Of a stretch of 64,000 nt of DNA, positions 26,891 to 34,460 are shown in pieces. The position numbers were made by a program, and so were the translations under genes. The DNA comes from Flavobacterium sp. KS-LB2 (GTDB lineage: Bacteria > Bacteroidota > Bacteroidia > Flavobacteriales > Flavobacteriaceae): positions 3,038,001-3,102,000 of the forward strand of contig NZ_CP145904.1 of NCBI RefSeq assembly GCF_036895565.1. The letters run 5' to 3'. The notes under the pieces were generated by a model, which was not told where the DNA came from, searched no databases, and was given only the letters and a program-made list of their open reading frames with translations. Every line of letters begins with the position of its first letter. Positions within the stretch are counted from its first letter, which is position 1.

Positions 26891-27115
26891 ATGAATCAGA
26901 TAAAAAGAGTTTTAGGATTAGTTTGGATTGCTTGTGCTGCTGCTGCAGCGTATTTTTGCATCTTTACTTTTGGATTGCCAAAATTTATGTCAGGCAAACA
27001 AGAAGATTTAGTATTTGGGATTATTATCCTTTTTATACTCACTCCATTAATCGTTTTAGGATTAGGAACCTTTGGGTATTACTCCTTAATGGGTGATTAT
27101 GATGAAAAAAATTAA
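26891..27115 (+). CDS. Small two-helix membrane protein following the MFS gene
   Basis: The 74-aa product has two membrane helices (about 7-27 and 41-66), a Lys-rich connector (KFMSGKQED) and an acidic C-terminus (GDYDEKN). It may belong to a small DUF found next to MFS transporters in Bacteroidota, but I cannot name it with certainty. It follows the symporter by 100 bases and is itself followed by a terminator, so it is probably the last gene of the porin/symporter transcript. An accessory role for the transporter is possible. Confidence 0.75.
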   Translation: MNQIKRVLGLVWIACAAAAAYFCIFTFGLPKFMSGKQEDLVFGIIILFILTPLIVLGLGTFGYYSLMGDYDEKN

Positions 27116-27132
27116 TTAAATTGCCACAATAG

Positions 27133-27173
27133 ACAGTCTCTGCATGTATTTGCAGAGATTGTTTATTTTTTTT
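27133..27173 (+). terminator. Intrinsic terminator between the uptake genes and the sensor genes
   Basis: ACAGTCTCTGCA (27133-27144) and TGCAGAGATTGT (27151-27162) form a 12-bp stem with one G-T pair and a 6-base loop, followed by TTATTTTTTTT. It separates the porin/symporter transcript from the sensor kinase genes. Confidence 0.8.
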
Positions 27174-27246
27174 AAACATAAAGATTCAACAATAAAATCT
27201 TTAAAAAGCGAAAGCAATACCGCTGCAAAGCAAACTGCATCTTCTT

Positions 27247-27441
27247 ATGAAAAAGAGACATGAACAAAAGTTGGTTATCCTTTCAATGCTAATGTTATTG
27301 GCTTTGAACGTGCCACTCTTGCTGTTATTTGACAGTTCACAACCCCTTTTTGGATTCCCAATCATCTATATTTATATCTTCTCGGCTTGGCTGTTTTCAA
27401 TCGCCATATCGTACCTAATCATAAAAAGATATTATGAATAG
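27247..27441 (+). CDS. Small two-helix membrane protein coupled to the sensor kinase
   Basis: The 64-aa product has a basic N-terminus and two hydrophobic helices (about 9-27 and 35-58) ending KRYYE. Its stop overlaps the start of the symporter-kinase gene by 8 bases, so the two are translationally coupled. Small two-helix proteins commonly precede sodium/solute symporters (for example YhdT before PanF and YjcH before ActP in E. coli), and this gene has the same position and architecture. I cannot assign it to a named family with confidence. Confidence 0.75.
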   Translation: MKKRHEQKLVILSMLMLLALNVPLLLLFDSSQPLFGFPIIYIYIFSAWLFSIAISYLIIKRYYE

Positions 27442-30136
27442 CATTGGACTCTTATTAATATTGATGCTTTATTTGTCGATTCTTTTTTACATTGCCTATT
27501 GGTCCGAAAAAAGAAGTCATTCTAAATGGACAAATAATCCCTACATCTATTCCTTTTCATTAGCCGTATATTGTACCGCCTGGACCTATTACGGAAGTAT
27601 TGGTGTTGCTGCAGAATCCGGTTTGAGTTATTTACCCATTTATTTAGGTCCCATATTAATTATCCCAACGTGGATGATTATTCTCAAGAAAATTATCCGA
27701 ATTTCGAGAGTAAATAAAATTTCCAGCATTGCAGATTTTATTTCTTTACGATACGGAAACAGTAGATTTCTTGGTGCATTGGTTACCATAGTTTGTATTT
27801 CTGGGATTTTACCCTATATTTCTTTACAGCTAAAATCAATTTCGGATACCTTTCATATTGTTACCAAAACGGAATCGAGTGACAACATCTTCACGGATAC
27901 TACAACTTATGTGTGTCTAGCATTGGCGTTATTTGCCTCTTATTATGGAACAAAATATGTAGATGCCTCCGAAAAAAGACGCGGTATTGTAACTGCCGTA
28001 GCCATGGAGTCCATCTTGAAGTTGGTTTTCTTTCTAATCGTAGGTATTTATGTGACCTATTTTGTCTTTGATGGATTTGATGACATCTATCAAAAAGCGG
28101 CAGTGCTGCAGGATTTCGACAAAAAAAATACCATTGGTGGTCTTACAAACGGAATCAACTGGTTCTTTCTTTGTATACTATCCATGTTTGCTATTTTTCT
28201 GTTGCCAAGGCAATTTCATACCGCTATTGTCGAAAACAACAAAGAAACGCACATCCGAACAGCGATCTGGCTTTTCCCATTGTATCTGTTACTTTTTAAT
28301 ATTTTTGTATTCCCAATAGCTTGGGGTGGCAACATCCTTTTTGAAGGAAAAGGCCATAATTCAGACACGTATTCCTTGCTGATACCGCAACTATTTGACA
28401 ATAACACCTTGACCGTTATGGTATTTCTAGGTGGGTTCTCAGCAGCCATTTCGATGATTATTGTATCTTCTATCGCACTGGCCACCATGCTGAGCAACAA
28501 CTTACTGATTCCTTATGGTTTTATTGGTTCACTAGAAAATTCTTCACAGAAAAAGAACAGCAAACGAATTGTAAACAGTAGAAAAATAGGGATTTTTTCC
28601 CTCATTATTTTGGCTTATGCCATCTATCGCATTTTCATTTTAGACTATTCTTTGGTTTCCATCGGGCTGGTTGCTTTTGTAGTTATTGCCCAATTGGCTC
28701 CTTCGTTTTTTGGTGCTATATTCTGGAAAAGAGGTTCTAAAAACGGTGCTGTAACAGGTATCGTGCTTGGCTTTTTAGTTTGTTTGTACACACTGTTAAT
28801 TCCTTATGCGCTAGGAATGACAAATTCTACAAGCCATTTTCTTACTGAAGGTCCTTGGGGAAATACTTTATTGAGGCCATTCGAACTTTTTGGATTGAAT
28901 TATTTAGAGCCAATTCCACATGCGGTTTTTTGGAGTTTACTAATCAATATTTTGAGTTACGCAGCAGTATCAGTTAGTTTTAAAGGCAATTATAGAGAAC
29001 GTAATTATGCCGAAATGTTTGTAGATATAGACAAATACATCACCAATCACGAAAATGCTTTTGTGTGGAAAGGAACCGCTTACATCTCGGATATTCAAAA
29101 AGTGTTGCAGCGATTTCTTGGCGAAGACCGAACCAAAAGAGCACTGACTATCTTCAATTTGAAATACAATATCGATAAAGACGTTACCACTGCCGATGCG
29201 CGATTTATAAAATTTGCCGAAAATTTATTGACAGGCCATATTGGTACGGCTTCCGCCAAAATTTTAATCTCGAGTGTGGTCAAAGAAGACAAAATCAGTT
29301 TGCCCGAAGTACTCCGAATTTTGGAAGAATCCAAAGAAAACATCATCATCAATAAGAAGTTGACGGACACCTCGAATGAATTAAAAAAAATATCAGAACA
29401 ACTAAAAAATGCGAATCAGGAATTAGTCAATAAAGACATTCAAAAAGATGAATTTCTGGATACGGTTACCCATGAATTGAGAACGCCAATAACCGCCATT
29501 CGTGCAGCGAGCGAAATCCTTCACGATGATGACGACATTCCGGATGAACTGAGAAAACAGTTTTTACAAAATATCATTTCGGAGTCGGATCGTTTGAACC
29601 GTTTAATTGATAAAATTCTGGATTTAGAAAAATTTGAAACTGGAAAGCAGAAGATTTACTTATCTAAAAACAACCTCACAAAAACCATTAAAAATACCTT
29701 AAAATCCTTAAATCAATTAATTAAAAATAAAAATATAGAGATTGAATTTGACGATTCTAGCAAAGAAATTAGAGCTTTTTATGATGAAGAACGAATTGTT
29801 CAGGTGATTCATAATTTGTTATCGAATGCGATAAAGTTTTGTTCCGAAACAAATGGAAAAATAGCTATTTCGATACTTGAAAACGAGTCTAATATAGAAG
29901 TGAAAATTCACAATAACGGCAAAGTGATTAAAGAAGAAGATGCCGAAGCAATTTTTGATAAGTTCTACCAATCGCGAAACCAAAACATAAAAAAACCAAT
30001 AGGAAGCGGCTTAGGATTAGCCATTTGCAAACAAATTATCGAACACCATAAAGGAAGCATTTGGACTGAAAAAAAGGTAACTGACGGAGCCACTTTCATC
30101 TTTACGTTACCCAATTATAATACTACAGAAAAATAG
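27434..30136 (+). CDS. Sodium/solute symporter-fused sensor histidine kinase (CbrA/CrbS type)
   Basis: The 900-aa protein has an N-terminal SSS (SLC5) domain of about 13 helices (residues 1-~520, with YSFSLAVYCTAWTYYGSIG). A STAC-like linker follows (about 545-635, with LTGHIGTASAKILISSV), then a short coiled coil, a HisKA domain with the phosphorylated His680 (HELRTPITAIRAASEIL) and a HATPase domain (NLLSNAIKFC; GSGLGLAICKQII). Known relatives CbrA and CrbS sense or transport nutrients, and CrbS controls acs for acetate use. No PAS domain is evident here. The gene starts inside the preceding small gene and is followed 6 bases later by the response regulator gene. Confidence 0.92.
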   Translation: MNSIGLLLILMLYLSILFYIAYWSEKRSHSKWTNNPYIYSFSLAVYCTAWTYYGSIGVAAESGLSYLPIYLGPILIIPTWMIILKKIIRISRVNKISSIADFISLRYGNSRFLGALVTIVCISGILPYISLQLKSISDTFHIVTKTESSDNIFTDTTTYVCLALALFASYYGTKYVDASEKRRGIVTAVAMESILKLVFFLIVGIYVTYFVFDGFDDIYQKAAVLQDFDKKNTIGGLTNGINWFFLCILSMFAIFLLPRQFHTAIVENNKETHIRTAIWLFPLYLLLFNIFVFPIAWGGNILFEGKGHNSDTYSLLIPQLFDNNTLTVMVFLGGFSAAISMIIVSSIALATMLSNNLLIPYGFIGSLENSSQKKNSKRIVNSRKIGIFSLIILAYAIYRIFILDYSLVSIGLVAFVVIAQLAPSFFGAIFWKRGSKNGAVTGIVLGFLVCLYTLLIPYALGMTNSTSHFLTEGPWGNTLLRPFELFGLNYLEPIPHAVFWSLLINILSYAAVSVSFKGNYRERNYAEMFVDIDKYITNHENAFVWKGTAYISDIQKVLQRFLGEDRTKRALTIFNLKYNIDKDVTTADARFIKFAENLLTGHIGTASAKILISSVVKEDKISLPEVLRILEESKENIIINKKLTDTSNELKKISEQLKNANQELVNKDIQKDEFLDTVTHELRTPITAIRAASEILHDDDDIPDELRKQFLQNIISESDRLNRLIDKILDLEKFETGKQKIYLSKNNLTKTIKNTLKSLNQLIKNKNIEIEFDDSSKEIRAFYDEERIVQVIHNLLSNAIKFCSETNGKIAISILENESNIEVKIHNNGKVIKEEDAEAIFDKFYQSRNQNIKKPIGSGLGLAICKQIIEHHKGSIWTEKKVTDGATFIFTLPNYNTTEK

Positions 30137-30142
30137 TTAACA

Positions 30143-30505
30143 ATGAAAAAGATTTTAATTGTAGATGACGAGCCAAACATTGTAATGGCATTGGAATATA
30201 CTTTCAAAAAGAACAATTTTGAAGTTTTCATAGCAAGAGACGGTCAAGAAGCGCTTGATATTTTAAGCATTCAACTTCCGGATGTAATTATTCTGGATGT
30301 AATGATGCCCATGGTGGACGGTTTTGCCACATTAGAACAAATAAAAAAAGACGATCGCTTGCGGCATTGCAAAGTCATTTTCCTTTCCGCAAAAAACAAA
30401 GAAAAAGATATTGAAAAAGGGCTTTCCCTAGGGGCTAATTTATATGTAGTCAAGCCTTTTTCGATTAAAAAATTAGTAGAACAAGTTCAGGATTTAATTC
30501 AATAA
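30143..30505 (+). CDS. Receiver-only response regulator
   Basis: The 120-aa protein is a complete CheY-like receiver domain: acidic pair D8-D9, phosphoacceptor D52 in ILDVMMP, a switch Ser in FLSAKNK, and Lys in YVVKPF. It has no output domain. It lies directly between the sensor kinase and the two acyl-CoA synthetase genes and is the obvious partner of the kinase. CrbR, the regulator of CrbS systems, has a LuxR-type DNA-binding domain, so this protein would need another output route. Confidence 0.93.
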   Translation: MKKILIVDDEPNIVMALEYTFKKNNFEVFIARDGQEALDILSIQLPDVIILDVMMPMVDGFATLEQIKKDDRLRHCKVIFLSAKNKEKDIEKGLSLGANLYVVKPFSIKKLVEQVQDLIQ

Positions 30506-30520
30506 GAAACAAATTCAACC

Positions 30521-32419
30521 ATGAAATACGAAGAAATTTATACCCGAAGTATTGCGCAACCAGAAGCCTTTTGGGCAGCGCAAGCCGATGAAATTGAGTG
30601 GTACAGCAAACCGGAAACAATTTTGTCGAAAGACGAAAATGGATATCCGCTTTGGTACAAAGATGGCGAATTGAACATTTGTTATCTCGCATTAGACAAG
30701 CATATTCAAGACGGATACGGGGACCAAACCGCCTTTATATACGATTCTCCGGTAACACAAACCGTAAAAAAATATACCTTTTCAGAGGTAAAAACCGAAG
30801 TGGCAAAATTAGCTGGAGGCATGCAGTCACTGGGTTTGAAAAAAGGAGACACGGCCATAATTTACATGCCTATGATTCCTCAAACTGCGTTTGCCATGTT
30901 GGCTTGTGCCAGAATTGGCGTGATTCATTCGGTTGTTTTTGGAGGTTTTGCACCGCATGAATTGGCGATTAGAATCGATGATTGCAAACCCAGAGCAATC
31001 ATAACGGCATCATCCGGAATAGAGATTGACCGATTAATTGCGTACAAACCTTTGGTAGACGAAGCCATTGAACTTGCTTCTCATCGACCAAAAAAAGTCA
31101 TTGTTTTCAATAGAAAATTAGGTGCGCGAATTCCCTTTAAGAAATACGATGTGGATTACGACGCCTTGGTTTACGGCTCCGAAGAAACGCCTTGTATTCC
31201 TTTACATTCCAATCATCCGCTGTATATTTTATACACTTCCGGCACTACAGGAAAACCCAAAGGAATCGTAAGAGATACCGGTGGTTATGCCGTGGCATTG
31301 AAATTTTCCATGAAATACATCTATAATGTAAATCAAGACGAAACTTTTTGGGCGGCATCGGATATGGGCTGGGCAGTGGGACACAGCTACATTTTATATG
31401 GCCCTTTATTAAACCGAAATACCACCATAATTTTTGAAGGAAAACCAATAAAAACTCCAGATGCAAGTACGTTTTGGAGAATCATTTCAGAGCATAAAGT
31501 AGGTACTATGTTTACCGCTCCAACCGCCATTCGAGCCATTAAAAAAGAAGATCCCGACGGAGAATTCATCAAACAATATGATTTGAGTTGTCTTAAAAAT
31601 CAATTTTTGGCGGGAGAACGCTGTGACAATGCCACATTAGAATGGTACCAACAACACATTCCTATTCCTGTAATTGACCATTGGTGGCAAACAGAATCTG
31701 GCTGGCCAATGATTGCCAATTCTCTAGGAATTGAAAAAATGCCAGTCAAACCCGGTTCAGCTACCAAAGCAGTTTGTGGATATAACATTCGGATTTTTAA
31801 TGAAAACGGCGACGAATTAAGCGCCAATGAAGAAGGTTTGGTTGTTGTAAAATTGCCTTTACCGCCGGGGAATATGTTAGGCATTTGGGAAAACGAAGCA
31901 CGTTTCAAAACTGGATATTTCAGCAAATTTGACGGTTATTATTTGTCTGGCGATGGTGGTTACAAAGATGAAGACGGTTATATTTTCATCACTGGAAGAA
32001 CGGATGATGTAATAAATGTAGCTGGACATCGATTGTCAACAGCAGAAATGGAGGAAGTTGTTGCTTCTCATGAATCCGTGGCTGAATGTGCCGTTATTGG
32101 AATTCACGATGAGTTAAAAGGACAAATTCCTTTGGCTTTGGTGGTAACCAAATCAGGAACTGAAATCGAACAGTACCAGTTGGAACAAGAAATCATTAAA
32201 CTGGTTCGTCAGCAAATTGGAGCTGTAGCTTCGCTACGAAATGTAGTCATTGTACAACGATTGCCCAAAACACGGTCGGGGAAAATCCTTCGAAAACTGA
32301 TGCGCAGTATTACCGATGGCGAGGAATTCCAAATTCCGTCAACTATTGATGATGAATCCATTGTAGAAGAAATCGTGACCACATTAAAAAAGTATAAAAT
32401 AGGCGTTTATAATATTTAA
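30521..32419 (+). CDS. Acyl-CoA synthetase, propionyl-CoA synthetase-like
   Basis: The 632-aa ANL-superfamily enzyme has the phosphate-binding loop YTSGTTGKPKGIVRDTGGY. The VRD(T/N)GG part resembles PrpE propionyl-CoA synthetases rather than Acs, which has VHTTAGY or LHTTGGY. It also has WWQTESGWP and YLSGDGGYKDEDGY, and the catalytic Lys588 in KTRSGKILRKLMRSI, the usual acetylation site. It activates a short carboxylate with ATP and CoA. The assignment to propionate rather than acetate is an inference from the loop. It lies 15 bases after the response regulator gene and 14 before acs. Confidence 0.88.
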   Translation: MKYEEIYTRSIAQPEAFWAAQADEIEWYSKPETILSKDENGYPLWYKDGELNICYLALDKHIQDGYGDQTAFIYDSPVTQTVKKYTFSEVKTEVAKLAGGMQSLGLKKGDTAIIYMPMIPQTAFAMLACARIGVIHSVVFGGFAPHELAIRIDDCKPRAIITASSGIEIDRLIAYKPLVDEAIELASHRPKKVIVFNRKLGARIPFKKYDVDYDALVYGSEETPCIPLHSNHPLYILYTSGTTGKPKGIVRDTGGYAVALKFSMKYIYNVNQDETFWAASDMGWAVGHSYILYGPLLNRNTTIIFEGKPIKTPDASTFWRIISEHKVGTMFTAPTAIRAIKKEDPDGEFIKQYDLSCLKNQFLAGERCDNATLEWYQQHIPIPVIDHWWQTESGWPMIANSLGIEKMPVKPGSATKAVCGYNIRIFNENGDELSANEEGLVVVKLPLPPGNMLGIWENEARFKTGYFSKFDGYYLSGDGGYKDEDGYIFITGRTDDVINVAGHRLSTAEMEEVVASHESVAECAVIGIHDELKGQIPLALVVTKSGTEIEQYQLEQEIIKLVRQQIGAVASLRNVVIVQRLPKTRSGKILRKLMRSITDGEEFQIPSTIDDESIVEEIVTTLKKYKIGVYNI

Positions 32420-32433
32420 AATTTACCAAAATC

Positions 32434-34341
32434 ATGAGTTACTATAAAATAAATAATTTAGAAGAGTACTTTAAACATTACAAAAAATCAGTTCGTGAAC
32501 CCAAAAAGTTTTGGGACAAAATTGCTTCGGAAAATTTTACTTGGTACCAAGAATGGGATAAAGTAGTTGACTTTAATATGGCTGAAGCCGATATAAAATG
32601 GTTTACCAATGCAAAAGTAAACATTGTAAAAAACTGTATTGACAGGCATCTTGCTAAAAAAGGAGACAAAACAGCTATCATTTTTGAACCAAATGATCCA
32701 AATGAAGAAGCATTGCATATTTCGTATAATGAATTGTACGAACGTGTTTGCAAAATGGCGAATGTCTTAAAGGAACAAGGCATACAAAAAGGAGATCGCG
32801 TTTGTATTTACTTACCAATGATTCCTGAATTAGCGATTACCACTTTGGCCTGCGCCAGAATTGGAGCCATTCACTCGGTTGTTTTTGCAGGATTTTCTGC
32901 CTCGGCAGTAGCAGCAAGAATCAATGACAGCGAATGTAAAATGGTAATCACTTCAGATGGTGGATATCGTGGGAACAAAACCATCGATTTGAAAAGTATC
33001 GTTGATGAAGCCTTATTGAATTGTCCTTGTGTAGAGAACGTTTTAGTTGCTAAAAGAATCAACTCAAACATTAACATGAAAGAAGGTCGTGACCAATGGT
33101 TGCAACCTCTTTTGGATCAAGCTTCGGACAATAATGTAGCTGAAATCATGGATGCCGAAGATCCTTTGTTTATCCTTTATACTTCTGGTTCAACAGGAAA
33201 ACCAAAAGGAATGGTACACACTACAGCAGGTTATATGGTGTATTCTGCGTATACTTTTAAGAACGTTTTTAATTATGAAGACAATGATATTTTCTGGTGT
33301 ACCGCTGACATTGGCTGGATTACCGGACATTCCTATATTCTTTACGGACCATTATTGAACGGAGCTACGACGGTAATTTTCGAAGGCGTTCCTTCTTATC
33401 CTGATTTTAGTCGTTTTTGGCAAACCATCGAAAAGCATAAAGTGACCCAGTTTTACACGGCACCAACTGCTATTAGAGCTTTGGCAAAAGAAAGCATCGA
33501 ATATGTACAAAGGTACCAATTGACCTCTTTGAAAGTGATTGGATCTGTGGGAGAACCTATTAATGAAGAAGCGTGGCACTGGTACAACAACCATGTAGGC
33601 GATAAAAAATGTCCAGTGGTGGATACGTGGTGGCAAACCGAAACGGGAGGAATCATGATTTCGCCAATCGCATTTGTAACGCCAACAAAACCGACATACG
33701 CTTCATTACCACTACCAGGTATTCAACCTGTTTTGATGGACGAAAAACGCAACGAAATTGAAGGCAATCAGGTTACAGGAAGTTTATGTATTAAATTTCC
33801 TTGGCCGGGAATTGCCAGAACCATTTGGGGCGATCACCAGCGTTATAAAGACACCTATTTCTCTACCTTCCCAGGCAAATATTTCACTGGAGACGGTGCA
33901 TTGCGTGATGAAGTTGGTTATTACAGAATTACGGGCCGCGTAGATGATGTGGTTATTGTTTCTGGACATAACCTAGGAACTGCTCCTATAGAAGATGCAA
34001 TCAATGAACATCCTGCTGTTGCTGAAAGTGCTATTGTAGGTTTCCCACATGACATCAAAGGAAATGCTTTGTATGGTTTTGTAATTCTTAAAGAAACCGG
34101 AGAATATCGCGACAGAGAAAATCTGAGTAAAGAGATTAACCAACACATATCAGACCATATTGGACCCATTGCAAAATTGGACAAAATCCAGTTTGTTTCC
34201 GGTTTACCAAAAACCCGTTCGGGAAAAATCATGCGTAGAATTTTGCGTAAGATTGCCGAAGGAGACTACTCTAATTTTGGAGATATTTCAACGTTATTGA
34301 ATCCTGAAATTGTGGAAGAAATCAAAGACGGAAAAATTTAG
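32434..34341 (+). CDS. acs: Acetyl-CoA synthetase
   Basis: The 635-aa enzyme has the Acs pattern: YTSGSTGKPKGMVHTTAGYMVYSAYT, IFWCTADIGWITGHSYILYGPLLNGATTVIFEG, VDTWWQTETGGIMISP, FTGDGALRDEVGYYRITGRVDDVVIVSGHNLGT, and catalytic Lys598 in KTRSGKIMRRILRKI. It converts acetate, ATP and CoA to acetyl-CoA through an acetyl-adenylate. It is the last gene of the sensor/regulator/synthetase run and is followed by a terminator. The pairing with a CrbS-type kinase suggests it is induced by acetate. Confidence 0.96.
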   Translation: MSYYKINNLEEYFKHYKKSVREPKKFWDKIASENFTWYQEWDKVVDFNMAEADIKWFTNAKVNIVKNCIDRHLAKKGDKTAIIFEPNDPNEEALHISYNELYERVCKMANVLKEQGIQKGDRVCIYLPMIPELAITTLACARIGAIHSVVFAGFSASAVAARINDSECKMVITSDGGYRGNKTIDLKSIVDEALLNCPCVENVLVAKRINSNINMKEGRDQWLQPLLDQASDNNVAEIMDAEDPLFILYTSGSTGKPKGMVHTTAGYMVYSAYTFKNVFNYEDNDIFWCTADIGWITGHSYILYGPLLNGATTVIFEGVPSYPDFSRFWQTIEKHKVTQFYTAPTAIRALAKESIEYVQRYQLTSLKVIGSVGEPINEEAWHWYNNHVGDKKCPVVDTWWQTETGGIMISPIAFVTPTKPTYASLPLPGIQPVLMDEKRNEIEGNQVTGSLCIKFPWPGIARTIWGDHQRYKDTYFSTFPGKYFTGDGALRDEVGYYRITGRVDDVVIVSGHNLGTAPIEDAINEHPAVAESAIVGFPHDIKGNALYGFVILKETGEYRDRENLSKEINQHISDHIGPIAKLDKIQFVSGLPKTRSGKIMRRILRKIAEGDYSNFGDISTLLNPEIVEEIKDGKI

Positions 34342-34362
34342 ATTTTAGTTTTAATTGTTGTT

Positions 34363-34394
34363 AAAAACTGCTTCATTCATGGAGCAGTTTTTTT
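34363..34394 (+). terminator. Intrinsic terminator after acs
   Basis: AAAACTGCT and AGCAGTTTT form a stem around a short loop, followed by a T-run. It lies ~20 bases after the acs stop. Confidence 0.8.
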
Positions 34395-34398
34395 ATAC

Positions 34399-34430
34399 AA
34401 AAAAGGCTGTCTTGGTAGAGACAGCCTTTC
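34399..34430 (-). terminator. Intrinsic terminator of the SusC-to-amylase operon
   Basis: AAGGCTGTCT and AGACAGCCTT form a 10-bp stem around TGGTAG. On the minus strand the second arm runs into a T-tract (six T), so it terminates the operon whose last gene ends at 34461. Two oppositely oriented terminators thus lie back to back. Confidence 0.8.
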
Positions 34431-34460
34431 AAACATTTAAAACAAAACAAACAAACCGTA

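Noticed and set aside
33921..34232. 103-codon minus-strand frame inside acs
   Set aside because: It is the antisense shadow of the conserved Acs C-terminal region.
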